Assembly (NCBI RefSeq): GCF_002994745.2
Contig: NC_037090.1
Coordinates: 29,866,501-29,930,500 of the forward strand
Direction of reading: 5' to 3'
Length of the DNA stretch: 64,000 nucleotides
Origin: Rosa chinensis
Taxonomy: Eukaryota > Streptophyta > Magnoliopsida > Rosales > Rosaceae
Each line of letters opens with the position of its first letter. The first letter of the stretch is position 1. The notes under the pieces are model-generated. The model made no database searches. It was not told the DNA's origin and saw only the letters and a list, made by a program, of their open reading frames with translations. A program made the translations under genes and the position numbers. Below are positions 1-12,243 of this stretch, one piece after another.

Positions 1-592
1 AAAGGCAGGACCGCACGAGGAACGACCCGATAAGACGCCAAGCATGAAAGATTTTGTTGAAGAGCTAGCCATTTGAGTAAAGACAGAGAAGAGCAATGAC
101 GAATTTGGAGAAAGAGAAGCTATTTTGTCCCTTGAATCAGTTAAAAATTCTAACACCATTTTTTAATCGAACTGAATTCTCTATTTCCTTATTCTTCCAT
201 TTTTGATGGACCATTCTTTATTTCTTGGGTTTGCTTTTCTTGCACCTTCGGTTGAAAGATCTTACCTAGAATCACATTGATTACATACAAGGAAAAAGAG
301 AAAGGAAGATAGGAGAAAGGATGAGACCATCCGTTTGAAGGAAGAAAAAAAAAACTCAGGTGACAATGAAAGAAATAGAGAAGGAAAGAAAGGAGAGAGG
401 AGAGGGGAGAATAATTTTCTGCTTCAACATGAATATTGGGGTGCTGGAAATTTTTCATCTTGAACCTTTAGATCGTGGTTTGCTGATGTGGCAGCCTTAT
501 ATTAAATATAGCAGATCCTAGCATCTAATATTATAGCAGAGAAGCCGGATTCTAACACATAACAACATCTGCTAATTTTGGAGGAAACTTAC
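1..592. other. No gene seen downstream of the receptor-kinase pseudogene
   Basis: I looked here for the last two kinase exons of the reverse-strand receptor-kinase locus (the APE motif and C-lobe) and found none. The span is A/T-rich with purine runs around 280-420. It could be a long last intron, with the remaining exons left of the window, or unrelated sequence. Confidence 0.5.
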
Positions 593-594
593 TA

Positions 595-846
<252 letters not shown>

Positions 847-917
847 TTATAAAGTAACTAATTGTTTCTTGCTTTAAGTTACAAAGAATAATTTTGTGTG
901 TGTGTGTGTGTGTGCAG

Positions 918-1306
918 GCTTGCTTTGCTAAGAAGGTCCATTCCTTAGCTAAGGAACGGATTTCCATATTTTGACCACTTTTCGATCACATATTCACATC
1001 TTAACCATTTAGGTCCTAATGTATAGATCATCTCTGTAAATTTTCAGCCAAATTGATGATCGTTAAGGTATCAAACTCGATTAAATCAATGAACGAACCA
1101 AATCTGTCCAACCTGAACCGTTCGTCTTCATAATTGTAAATTGTAGTTTTAGATGCCATAATGATCATCGATTTGGCTGAAAATTTGTAAAGGTGATCTA
1201 TACATTAGAACCTAAAAACTGAACGGTTAAGATATGAATATGTGATCGAAAAGTGGTTGGATTTGTTCCTTAGCTAAGGAACGGACCTCCTTAGCAGAGA
1301 AGGACT
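918..1306. mobile_element. Foldback MITE inside a kinase intron
   Basis: The two halves are inverted copies. TGCTAAGGAGGTCC-type ends, a palindrome TTCCTTAGCTAAGGAA near each end, and a long inner arm (AATTTTCAGCCAAAT versus its complement ATTTGGCTGAAAATT) pair across roughly 390 bp. GT dinucleotide runs lie directly on both sides (about 896-914 and 1308-1330), so it probably landed in a GT microsatellite in the intron between the 211-bp and 238-bp kinase exons. It has no coding capacity. The superfamily is not clear. Confidence 0.75.
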
Positions 1307-2499
1307 CTGTGTATGTGTGTGTGTGTGTGTATCAAAAGAAAAATAAGACTTACTAAAGATGAAAGAGTCCAAACTTTTGTTTGGCAAGTATTCATAGATT
1401 AGGATCTTCTCTTCATCTTCAACACAACAACCAAAAATCCTGACAAGGTTTCTGTGTTGGAGCTTTGCAATCAGAAAAACTTCATTCTTAAACTCTTCAA
1501 CTCCTTGGTCAGAAAATTTGGATAGTCTTTTTACCGCTATTTCCTTTCCATCGTAAAGTATGCCCTGAAATTAAAAAGTGAGTAGCTGAAGTGAGCGACG
1601 CATACACCGGTTTTTCCTTTTTTTATGATTTCATACATAATGTAAGGGGAACTACCTTATAAACGGAGCCAAAACCTCCTTGTCCAAGCTTGTTTTCAAT
1701 GGAGAAATTGTTTGTGGCATTTGCTATTGTTTTTAGATGAAAGAATGCTAACTCTGAGTTTATTCTACTATCATCAAAAGCTGTTCCACCAGAAGATTCT
1801 TCGAAGTAGGTTGACCCAGCGGTAAGTTTAAATGAATATTTATTTCGTCTACGCTTTCCTATCATCAAACACAGAACAATTTATCTTTATAACCTTATTG
1901 CCATTTTCATACATCTCTTGATAGTTTATAAGATTAGTTAGCCTTATGAGGTGATATTTCGATAATAATGCAAAACAGGGGAGTTGACATAACAAGTGAG
2001 GTGAAAAATGTTGATGAATGAATAGAAGGCGAGATCAAGTTTATTTACCTTTCATCTTCATACTTACCAACCAATAAAGGATAAGTAAGAGAAGGAAAAC
2101 TACAACAGATCCTAGTGAAATTGCCAGTGTTGCCTTCTTGCTAAGAGAACCGCTTGATTTTGCATATTGAGCTACAATGGTATGGAATAAGAAATCATCA
2201 GTTTTGGTGATTACTGAAGATTAAGAACCAGACCAAACAAAAAAAATCCAAACAATAGAAGTAAGAAATCATCAGTTTTGACTTTTGGTGATTATTGAAA
2301 TATAAGTTTTAGAGGCAGAGGAACATAACAATGAGTAACCAATAATGGATCACAGAGGAAACTCACTGGTCACCTTGGTTTCATTGGCGGCAAACGGCCG
2401 TTGTAAGATTGAAGTGGCTAGGGTTCCTTGATGGAGATGAGCTAGTTTTAGGCCTTTTTCCTACAACAAATAAGTTTTGTGTAGTATTATAAACTTAGG

Positions 2500-2636
2500 G
2501 CATCTCCAACTGACTACTTATTTCAAAATAAATTTAATATTTAGCTCATTTTAGGCTAAAATTCTACTCCAGCAGAATACTTAAACAAAAGTTAAATTTA
2601 ACTTTTGTTAAATTCTCTAGCTATATTTAGCTAGGA
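2500..2636. mobile_element. Small MITE-like insertion truncating the PAN domain
   Basis: An A/T-rich segment begins with GCATCTCCAACTG and ends with TCTAGCTATATTTAGCTA. It contains the self-complementary TTAACTTTTGTTAAATT. The receptor frame (NCSCTA) runs into it and stops. Related sequences with the same 'agcatctccaac...tagctaaa' character recur at 52222-52865 and 55005-55240. I did not find a clean target duplication. Confidence 0.5.
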
Positions 2637-3806
2637 TGAGGATGCCGTGCAAGAACAATTTATCAAACACCCTAGCTCACAAGCTTTCAAACTCATATTC
2701 ACAAGTGCTGTAGACGAGTCTGATACCTTTACAAATGCCATTTTCACAAACCCTTCTCCATTCCGACATGTAGACGCTCCCGCTTTCCTAATGCACCCAC
2801 CCAACCCAACTCTCAAATACCAATCATGAGGCGATTTGGGTTCGAACCTGGGTAGGCATGTGCAAGCAAACTTATAGTTCTTGTATGGGTCACAGTTACT
2901 ATTTGGACCGCACTGTCCGTAGTTATCACACCACTCATTCGGGAAGGGACTCAAGTTAATCCATTAGTTTTTGTGATCATTCCACACCGGCCGTTGAAAT
3001 ATTCCTGATTCATCTGCCACCACCCCCCCTGTGAACGTGGAGTCATTGGCAACAGCATACATGAAGGATATCTCGTCTTCATTGTTGACAGAACGTAAAT
3101 TGCTGACTCCAATGGTAATGGTCAAGTCGGGTAGACCACTCAATCTGTCCCCTATCCAAGGGTCGTCCCGTCACAATGGGCATCCACCCTTGTACATATA
3201 CAACTGCGGAACCCCTTTTGGGTCTATCCTCAATGTACGGCTCCTGGTTCCAGGGTCATCTTTTGACTCCCATGATGTTAGGAACAAGTCTAATCTGGAC
3301 CGCCGACTCAGGCCCAGCTTCATAGTGGAAATTACAGTATCTGAGGGATAATCAAAACTTTCCCACACAACTCTTTAGGTACCATTCTCAAGTAAAACAG
3401 GATTTCCTGTATCCAGAAACTTGGCTGTGAAATTGTTTGAAGAAGAGAGAGTAACGTTTGCTGACCAAAAAGGGGTACTTTGGTGCTTTCCGTGTATGAC
3501 AAGGCCTCCATCACCATTAGTCGATAGCACTCCAGAGGAATCATTGACTGGGTGGTCTCTGTTCGCAACCCAAACAATGATTTTCTCTGGAACTTTGTTA
3601 AACCAAACTCCAACGTAGCAATGCACAGCATTTCCAGGGCTGAAGAACCCTAGTGCAAAGATATTCCTTCTAAAGACTAAAACGTCCTAGTCTCCGATGG
3701 GTTGGTTTGGCGTAAGGGAGTCAAGGGGAACCTGGCAAATGCTGCTTGAGGGGAGAAGAAAGGAGATAAGCAATATTTGGATAAACGCTCTGTTACTAAA
3801 ACTCAT

Positions 3807-4082
3807 GGTTAGTTTTTCTCAATGAAACTTTTGTCCATGTGAATGTTTGCTACGGCTATTTCTTTGTGCGTCACTTATTTCAATTGGACTGACTTCAGAA
3901 AGTCAGAAGTCAATAAGTGACTAGTGAGTCCATTAGCCTCACAAGTTTAGTTCAATAACTCTAACTTGCAAGCACGTACCATAAGAAAATTAAGGACGGG
4001 TCCAAACATTTCAAAAGTAATGGTGGTACGTAGTTATGTACACGGGAAGAAAAGGGCAAACCTTTTTCGAAGAAGAGCAAGT
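3807..4082. other. 5' flank of the receptor-kinase pseudogene
   Basis: This should hold the old promoter and leader of the reverse-strand receptor gene. I see no convincing TATA box or other site, and no coding sequence. Confidence 0.4.
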
Positions 4083-4780
4083 GTAGGTAAGGGTCACCAT
4101 TTGGCTCTTTGGCCCTAAGCTCACCCCAAGCCCGCCCGGCCCTTGCATTATAGCTGGCCGACCCGACCCTTTTTCAAATAGGGTAGGGTAAGGGCCATGG
4201 AAATAAAGCCCGGCCTATTTGAGCCCATAAGGGCCAAGCCCGGCCCAGCCCAGCCCTTTAAGCTAGCCCAAACAAGCCCTAATATTTTCTATTTTCTAAA
4301 TATGTTCTTCTTTTTTTTATCCACATACAACTTATCTCTTAATTATTTTGTAATTGATTTGAGAAGCTTTACTTTCTTTAATATTTATTTTCTTTGTTTA
4401 ACAACAATTGATTTTGAAAGATTTAGAGAGATAATTAATTGTGTTAACTACCCTAACTAATATGTATAAATGTTATTAAGATAACTTGTATCAAAAATGT
4501 TATTAAGATAACTTTCATAAAAATGTATATATTAAAAATAAGGTCAATAAAAAAAATGAGCCTTAGATTACTCATTGAGCTTTATTCGGAAGGCTGGCCC
4601 GACCCGGCCCAAACCCTTTTGACCCTAATAAAATCGGCTTTAAGAGAAGGTAAGGACTTACATATTGAAGCATCGGCCCAGCCCAATCCTAATTTAAATT
4701 TCGTTGACTTTAACTAGGCCCAGCCCAACCCTACCCTAAGCCCTAAATTTGAGGTTGAGCCGGCCATGATGACACCTAAT
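4083..4780. mobile_element. hAT-like non-autonomous element with GGCCC subterminal repeats
   Basis: The ends are imperfect inverted repeats: TAGGTAAGGGTCACCATTTG on the left, and the complement of the right end reads TAGGTGTCATCATGGCCGGC. Both arms are full of GCCC/GGCCC-type motifs (AAGCCCGGCCC, GGCCCAGCCC) around an A/T-rich core at 4280-4560. No transposase frame is present. This layout resembles plant hAT MITEs. A clean 8-bp duplication is not visible, so superfamily and exact ends are tentative. Confidence 0.5.
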
Positions 4781-6258
4781 CTTAGCCGATCACAATCATC
4801 CATTCATGTTGTTGAAAAGTCAACATTGACAGCCACTTATCTTTACTATTAGAAATGGAAGCGCCTGTTTTGGTGTCAAAGGGCTTCACCAAAAATTAAA
4901 CTCCCTATATTGCCCATGATTTGGAGAACAGTTCAACTTAAGTGAAAATATAAGGGAGGGATAACAACGTAAATTACACAAAAACAAATTAGAAAATATA
5001 AATGCGGAATCATTGAGGAAAATAGAAATTGCCAGCAGTTAGCACGATCTCCTTGAACAACGACTGCCAGGGCGCACGATTGGAGACCGAAGACGGACGT
5101 AGGAGATGATCGGCAGAGACATGGCTTCATCACTATTCACCCCTCTTTCAATTTACGGTTCATATAAAAGGAGAAAAGGGAAAGAGGTGCATGGCAAAAT
5201 AAAACCCAGAAAGAAGAAAAAATTAGTATCAAAATGGGTGATTCCATATTCATTTAAGGTATGTATTGATTTGGTCTTCCATTGATTTGGATATCCTATT
5301 TCTGTTATATTTGGTTTTCTCTGTTACTCATTGGAATTGGATTATCGCTATTAGGTATTGTGTGCAGAGCGGGATTCTCAATCAAACCCAAAAGGCAGAG
5401 TAACATATGTATCAACTTGGGCGACACTGTTGCAGATTCAGTGGAGGTCAGACTTAATGATTGTTCCACATTTCGAATTTCATTTATTTGGGTTTTCGTT
5501 TTCGATTAAAGTTCCATGTCTTAATTATTTCCATGGGTAAATTTCAAAGAGTTGGTCATTACCAAATGCTGCTCATGAGCTCTTCGTGCAAATTATGCTT
5601 GCAAGAAATTAATCCATTAGGCAAGAGCTTTCAAAACAGTTCCTGTTAGCTCTTTGTTATCGTTATGATTTCAATCCTCTTTGTTGCTGCTTGGCTTTCA
5701 TTGTTCTGTAAACAGATTGTAGAGAATACTTCCTGAGCTTCCTAACCAGTAGAAGGTCAAAGGTACAATCTTTGATATTTCTTATTCTTTTCTTATTTAG
5801 AGTTTACCTCTTTTTTTTTCTTTTTCTTTTTTGGCTAATTCTCTTTTAGCATGCTTAGTAATCGTGTTGATTTAGTTGGCTTTCATCTTTTACATATTAT
5901 TATGGGCCAGGTTTCTTCATCACGCTTTCACACGCCTAATGAAGACCAGGTAGCTTAGCATTATACTTGCTTCCTTTGATAGATAGTCTAATAATTGATA
6001 GGAACCATTTTTTCCAAATAATTTTTTTGGCTTAATGTGGTTTACTATATAGGGACCTAACCATCTTCATTCACAAGAGGCAGAAAGGCAAAGTAGAAAT
6101 AATCCCCAGGGAGAGTCGACACAATCAATGAGTTCACAATCTGTTTATTCGTTAAGTATGAGTATTACATTTGTAGTCTCAGTTCGTGTAGGATTAAGAG
6201 GGTTGTTTCTTTTTCTAATTTGAATTTCTAGCGAGGGTCAAGGCTCTTCTATGCCCCC

Positions 6259-6290
<32 letters not shown>

Positions 6291-6712
6291 ACTAAGTGTA
6301 CTAATTCGTTTCATTATTAATAAAAAATTTCTCGCACCGTCGAGATTTCCTTAAATAAAATACAGAAACTCTACCTCAAAATAGTTGCTGCAAAAACATT
6401 ACTCTACCTCAATATTTTATAATATCTGTATAGGATAAGAGTTAGGTAATATGCAACAAAGAAATTATATTGCACTCATGAGTAATATTTCAAACATGCG
6501 TAGCAAAAGAGGAAGGACAATACGCACGCGCAGGACTATTATTAAGAGAAGAGGTTTTGTTAACCAAAATCAAAAATTTTGACAGAAATAACTTTAAGAG
6601 ATTAAAATACTTTAAGAATTAATTAAATCACAAGGGCTATTATGACAATTACAAATTATATTTTTATTAATTAAAATATACAAAATAAATCCCACAACCC
6701 ACTTTTCTTTCT
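4781..6712 (+). other. Gene-poor span with weak exon-like segments and a C run
   Basis: An open start (ATGGGTGATTCC near 5233) is followed within 30 bases by TAA and a GTATG donor-like site. Short exon-like pieces bounded by AG/GT follow at about 5369-5450, 5911-5948 and 6052-6160; the last reads like a polar Q/S/N-rich segment. They could be pieces of one forward-strand spliced gene, but I recognise no family and the frames contain stops. A run of about 30 C residues lies at 6260-6289. From 6300 to 6712 I see nothing beyond A/T-rich sequence. Confidence 0.25.
6260..6289. repeat. Poly(C) homopolymer, about 30 bases
   Basis: An unbroken C run follows ATGCCCCCT. Runs this long are rare in plant DNA and are often length-uncertain in assemblies. 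Confidence 0.85.
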
Positions 6713-6836
6713 GTTAGTTTTCTTCCATTATCTTTTCTTTTTTATTTTTTGAAAAAAAAAAAAATTTACTTGCACATGCAGAGCATGTGTGGAGGAATGC
6801 TAGTTCCAATAACATAAACCAAACAAAAAAACTCAC

Positions 6837-7620
6837 CATCAACGCAAAACCCAGAAACCGGGTCCCACGTAAACCCGGAGTTACAGATGCACCTCCGCAC
6901 CCCATTTTGAACCGGGTCGGATCCACACACCGACTTCCCGTCACAATCCGACTGCGCACTACACAGCGGCTCCCTCGGCCCCACCCATTGTATCTCCACT
7001 CCCGGTTCGGGCCACCGGTTCACCGGAAGAACCGGATCCAAATTCACAAAACTCGTATAAGCACTACAACCCGAGTCCCTGACCCGAATCACATACGACG
7101 TCGACGACCCGCCCGCCCGAAATGTACAGCAAATCGGAGCCTTCTGGCACGACCCGACCGCATTCGTGTTGTTCGCATACGTGTGGCAGAGACTCGACGA
7201 CGTGCAGTTCAACGGCGACCGGAGAAGAGTGTTCGTACAGTTGAGGTACAAGATGGTATTGCTACTGGTGACGTTGAAGGGGAGGGACTCGTTGAGCTGG
7301 ATTCCCTGGTGGGTGATATCCGACGTGACGCAGGAGTTGGACGACACAAAGCTGGAGGGGCGTACGACGAGTCGTTGGGCGGAGGGGGAGATGGAGGCGA
7401 TGGGGTAGGAGTTGTTGAGGGTGTCGAAGAGGAGGGAGCCTGCCGCCGCGTCGCAGCGGATCTTGTATGACTGGTCCCCGCAGGTGGGGGAGGTGCTGAG
7501 AGGGTAGGGGACGGTGGTGTTGCCGCAGGGTGGGCAGAGCTGGACGGAGAGTGAGGTCCACGCGCACGTTAGGAGCAGCAGCGACGCCGTTAAAAGGCGG
7601 AGGTTGGGAGAAACGGACAT
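6837..7620 (-). pseudogene. WAK-like receptor extracellular exon, kinase exon absent (WAKL15/20 type)
   Basis: The start codon is at 7618-7620. The frame is open for 261 codons to a canonical donor (GATG|GTGAGT at 6837/6836). It encodes a hydrophobic signal peptide (about residues 1-25), a cysteine-rich galacturonan-binding WAK domain (CPPCGNTTVPYPLSTSPTCG), several N-glycosylation sequons, and a C-terminal EGF-like cysteine pattern (CICNSGFTWDPVSGFC). Such exons normally splice to an exon with the transmembrane helix and kinase; WAK-like proteins bind pectin at the cell wall. No kinase exon lies downstream down to 3.8 kb, and reading past the donor reaches a stop near 6766. This is therefore a truncated gene, or a gene for a soluble, secreted ectodomain. 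The exon is undamaged, which would fit recent loss or selection. The usual upstream open extension is a repeat artefact; see the 60-bp array. Confidence 0.8.
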
Positions 7621-7756
7621 TTTGGAGAGAGGTGGAGAGCAGTTAAAGGAGTGAGGGTGGGGAGGTTTTGGGGGTTTTAAAAGACGGTTGAGGGGTAGAG
7701 TTGGAAGGAAAAATGAGGAAAGATTCGGCGACTTTTTATTTGGTGGTAAAAGGAAT

Positions 7757-8135
7757 TTGTCGCTTTCTGACATTTTTGAACAGATAGTTTTGGATTCTTG
7801 ACCCAAAGTACCAATTGCAGCTTTCTGACATTTTTTAATAGAAATAGTTTGGGATCCTTGACCCATTTTTGAACAGAAATAGTTTAGGATCCTTGACCCA
7901 AAGTACCAATTGTCGCTTTCTGACATTTTTGAACAGAAATAGTTTAAAGTACCAATTGTCGCTTTCTGACATTTTTGAACAGAAATAGTTTGGGATCCTT
8001 GACCCAAAGTACCAATTGTCGCTTTCTGACATTTTTGAACAAAAATAGTTTGGGGTCCTTGACCCAAAGTACCAATTGTCGCTTTCTGATATTTTTGAAC
8101 AGAAATAGTTTTGGGTCCTTGACCCAAAGTATCAA
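7757..8135. repeat. 60-bp tandem array upstream of the WAK-like exon
   Basis: About six to seven copies of a 60-bp unit containing CTTTCTGACATTTTTGAAC, AGAAATAGTTTGGGATCCTT and GACCCAAAGTACCAATTGTC. Copies near 7979-8038 and 8039-8098 are nearly identical; those at 7820-7865 and 7916-7965 are shortened. It starts about 140 bases upstream of the WAK-like start codon, in its promoter or leader. Because 60 is a multiple of three and the unit has no stop in one reverse frame, it makes a spurious N-terminal extension of that reading frame. Confidence 0.9.
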
Positions 8136-8232
8136 AATGGGTCAAGTTATTCTCACTTACCCCTTAGACTACTCACCCAATTTAAAACAAAAAGACAAAT
8201 TTGACATCCAAACAATTCTCAGACTCATTCCC

Positions 8233-8233
<1 letters not shown>

Positions 8234-8320
<87 letters not shown>
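8234..8320. repeat. (CT)n microsatellite, about 43 units
   Basis: A pure CT/GA dinucleotide run about 87 bases long. It gives false Arg-Glu and Ser-Leu repeat frames. CT runs are frequent in plant leaders and promoters, and this one sits between the 60-bp array and the CACTA-like element. Confidence 0.95.
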
Positions 8321-8321
<1 letters not shown>

Positions 8322-9240
8322 AAAAGCGATTTCGGAGGCGAAACTCTCTCCCTCCCTCCAAAAAGCAATTCCGGTTGGTTTCGCCTCCGATAGCCAAAGC
8401 TATGCAGCAACTGGCACAAGACATCCAACACAAGCACCTCTTACCGAAGGATTCCGGTTCCAATTCTAGAGAGAGATGTGTGGTCCGATTCTAGTTCCAG
8501 TGATGAGGTCGAAGAATCCGATGGTTTGGGTGTGGGATCGCCGGTCTTGAGGTAGATAGGAGCTTTCATGTGAGAATCGGCGGATATGGTCCTCCTCGCT
8601 CGTCGAAGATTAGAAGTCGGCTATGGACTGCACCGCCATTCCTTTCATTGTCGGCGATACTACAACAGAAAAGCTAATTTGCGAGGAACAAGTTTGTCAC
8701 TGAATATCGAAATTTCCTCGCCGTAGTGTTTCCGCGAGGAAAACATTTTGGTCGTTAGTTCCTCGCAGTAGGGTGGTTCAAGAAAAGTTTCCGCGAGGAA
8801 AATGCTATTTCCTCGCCAAGCTCTTTTCATGATGAAAATATTTTTTTTCTCGCCAATATTCTTTAGCTACAATTTCTTTCCTCGCCTAAGCTCATACTTT
8901 TTCCTCATTGAGAATTTTCGAGGGCTAGAAAATAGTCGTTAAATATATTTCTCGATAAAATAGATTTCATCGCTAAACAATTATTTCCTCGCTAATGATA
9001 AATAATAATTTAGAAATTATAAATAATAAAAAATTTAAAGTACACTTTTTGAGACGAAAATAATTTCATCGTTATAGATAGCTTTGGGTGAGAAAGTTTT
9101 TCCTCGCTATAACCTATCTTCAATGAGGAAATTTTATTTTCCTCACACTATACATCCTTTTAGCGAGAAAACCATTCCTCCCTAAACGTACTCAATAACG
9201 AGGAACTTTACTTTTACCATTGTAGGTTCTCTTGTCCATA

Positions 9241-11289
9241 ACAAGAAAATTCATTTTTGTTGCACTTGTTTGGTTATGGCGAGGAACAATAATGTAGATA
9301 ATAAAGATGAATAGACAAAAGAAATATATATTAAAATTAAAGTAATAACTCAAAGTATTCCCTTACAATAAGTACTAATTCAAAGTAGTTAGACCAAATA
9401 CTATATACTAATTCAAAAGAGTTTAGGGATTGTCCTGTACTAAATCCAATATAGAAGTAACTAAATCATTTGGTTATTGGCGGTGAACTAAATCATAGGC
9501 ATCCTCCTTATTACTTCCCCAAATCTTAGAATCTTTTCTACTGAACTCGTCACTAGAAATGTAATTTCTCTTTTAGAGGTTTTGTATAGGGCTTTAGCAC
9601 CTGCAGATTTAAAATCCATCAAAAATTAGTCCTACCCAAAATTAATTTAGTAGTCATTAATCAATCATATCCATATGAGTATGACCTTAAAATTAGTTTG
9701 CAGAATTGCATAACATCAATCCAATAAACCAGCTAGGATTGTAACATACTCTGTGAAACGTTGCTTCATCTCATATGTTATGACCACTCAAATCTGGTGG
9801 TCAATTTAACACATGATATAAATAAGTTGTATCCAACATCCTAACCCAAAACTTTTCTCCTGTAATAGAAATTATGATGTTACTGGAGTACTAATTAACT
9901 TTAACATATGGGATTCCTATATGTAAAACAAGGTCTCAAACTATGATGTCACTGGAGTATTAATTAACTTTAACATGTGGCATTCTTATAGGTAAAACAA
10001 GGACTCAAATTTAAGAAAGGAAAAGTGCATGTCAATGAATGGAAATCTTGGCTTAAATGGAAGAATAGTGCAACTAAACCTCCAATATCTTACCGAGGTC
10101 TCTTGATCCAGAAGTAATTTCAAGGCCCTGTGCATGAAGCTAGCTAGCAATAGTATAACCGAACCTCCAATATCTCATCGAGTTCTCTTGATCCAGAAGT
10201 AATTTGAATTATTTCAAGGCCCTGTGCATGAAGTTGGCTAGCAATAGTACAGTCAATGATATGTCAAAAGCCAGATATTGGGATATCCATACAGCAATCA
10301 ATATGAGTAGACTGTCATCTTATGAGAATAACACTGTATCTGTTCATTCCATTGAAAAAAAAAAAAACATTGTATCTATTCCTCATCCACAACCCACTAC
10401 CAAATACTCTGTTTTCATACAAGTAATACTAAGACATGCAGTGCAAGAAAATTTTCTATTACTCGGAACTATGACCTTTTAGTACTTCTTTACCCTATAA
10501 TCCTTGTTAGAAGAAGTTTTAATTACTCGGTGGAGTTAAAATAAAGAAATGAAAAGCATTCAAAAGTGGAACTGAGCTAATGTGTTACAATGTCCAGAGC
10601 TTGTAATTATGAAGAACCCTATCAAAGAAAAAATCAATTCAAAAAGACACAATGATTCAAACAACACTTACAATTAAAGACTGCAAATTTCATGCTCCGA
10701 CCCTAATCTTGCAAAGTAAGCAAGCAAATATTACAAATTTAGTAGCAAAAGTTGGTACTAACTGAAAGCCTGACGAAATATAACAAGGTTCATAGTCTAT
10801 AACAAATATTGCATCTGTAAATTTGATAAATAACAAGGTTCAGGGTTCAAATATGATTCACTTGATACTCAATGCATACTTAGCAGATTAGAAGGTAGGC
10901 AACAAAATTTCCATTGCTTAGGTATTGAAAAGGAGAAAAGAGACCCTCATGACATGTTAAAGGGGACAAGATATTATGCTAAAGGAAGATGACAGAATAG
11001 TCAATATAAGAATGAGCATTGGACTCACCATATATGAGAAAATTGTCCTGCATTTCCCTGTGCACAATCTGTTTCATTCATAAAGAAGAAAACTACAACC
11101 CGATTATCATTAGTCACTGAGAATTAACCCAACAAAATACGAGAAATCCCAAACCACACCAAAATCAGAAATCACAAAATGCAGGCACCAAATTAGAGAG
11201 TGGGAATGCGAATTGACCTAGTGGAAGTTGAGACCCGAACTTGAAACGTGGGACCAAATATGGTAGCAAAGACCCAATTCGAACCCAGA
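9241..11289. other. Left interior of CACTA-like I; no gene, two tandem duplications
   Basis: A/T-rich sequence without a recognisable gene. A unit of about 70 bp containing TATGATGTTACTGGAGTA is duplicated at about 9870-9998. A unit of about 90 bp containing GATCCAGAAGTAATTT and CAAGGCCCTGTGCATGAAG is duplicated at about 10074-10250. Confidence 0.6.
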
Positions 11290-11950
11290 ATACACTACAC
11301 CAAAAACCTTAACATACTACACTTTTTGCACAACGAAAAAAAAAAGTGTTGTGTGATGAAGGAAAGTGCATCAGACAACATGTTTACTAGACTTGCGTTG
11401 TATAAGGTGGTTAAAATTTTGAAGTCTTTACCTAGAAGGTCATTGCACAACGGTTACAAGAATAATATGTTGTGTGAATAAAAAAAAAAGTTGCGGCATA
11501 TTTCCCTCCTAGATGGACTCAAATTTGGCTCCAAATTGTACCCTAGATGCCACTAAATTGTACAACAGTTTAGTTACTTGTGTTGTAGGAGTATACTTGC
11601 AAATGATCATATAATGGTTTTTAATGTGCCATTGTGCAAATGAGTGGCAAAATTTGGAGAAGTCTCTAAAATGGCTTTCATTCCCCCCCAAAATGAGCAA
11701 ATTCGGCTTCCATGGTTGTCTTGCTTGCAACTTTCTACAACATAGTGAACTATTTCTGTTTTGTGAATGAGAAATGCCTAGCTTAAGCGCCAAAATTGAC
11801 ATTTTGAATGCACAGGCGAGAAATTTTCATCTTTCGTTCCCTTAGCTATTAGCAATTCAGACAACGTATAGATACATTTACGTTGTCTGAGTAATAAGGG
11901 GGAAAAAAACAAAGTTAAGGCTAAATGGCTCAGACAACTTGGTCACACTT

Positions 11951-12243
11951 AGCAACTCCAACAGCTTCCCTATAATTTTTGTATTATAGAGAAACAAAAG
12001 TCAAACCTTTAGCCTATTTTTCTTCTCCAACTCCAACAGATTCCCTAGTTTACAGTAATCTATAAAATCTTCATATTCTTCTTTAAAATTTTGGAGTTTG
12101 ATGTAAATATAGGGAATTTGGTTTTCTCTCTCCTCACTTTCCTTAAAATAGAGATAGTTATAGAGAATCTGTTGGAGCAAAAGAGGCTTATTTTTCCCTA
12201 AAGTAGAGAAAAATCAAAATATAGGGAATCTGTTGGAGTTGCT
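11951..12243. mobile_element. MITE with AGCAACTCCAACAG terminal repeats
   Basis: It is bounded by perfect 14-bp inverted repeats, AGCAACTCCAACAG and CTGTTGGAGTTGCT, with internal relatives of the same motif (CTCCAACAGATTCCCT, GAATCTGTTGGAG). It is about 293 bp, has no coding capacity, and lies inside CACTA element II. The target duplication is ambiguous (TTA/TTT), which would fit a PIF/Harbinger-type MITE but does not prove it. Confidence 0.8.

Noticed and set aside
1..592. Last kinase exons of the lectin receptor gene
   Set aside because: No reverse-strand frame here shows the expected SPEYA or C-lobe motifs.
6787..7470. Long Arg-rich forward-strand open frame
   Set aside because: It is antisense to the G/C-rich WAK-like exon, with no family features.
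6766..8145. A single reverse-strand open frame of 459 codons covering the WAK-like exon and the tandem array
   Set aside because: The N-terminal half is translated 60-bp repeat, open only because the unit is a multiple of three without a stop. The real start is at 7620, followed by a signal peptide. The end past 6837 is intron read-through.
8182..8494. Open frames rich in Arg-Glu or Ser-Leu
   Set aside because: They are translations of the CT microsatellite.
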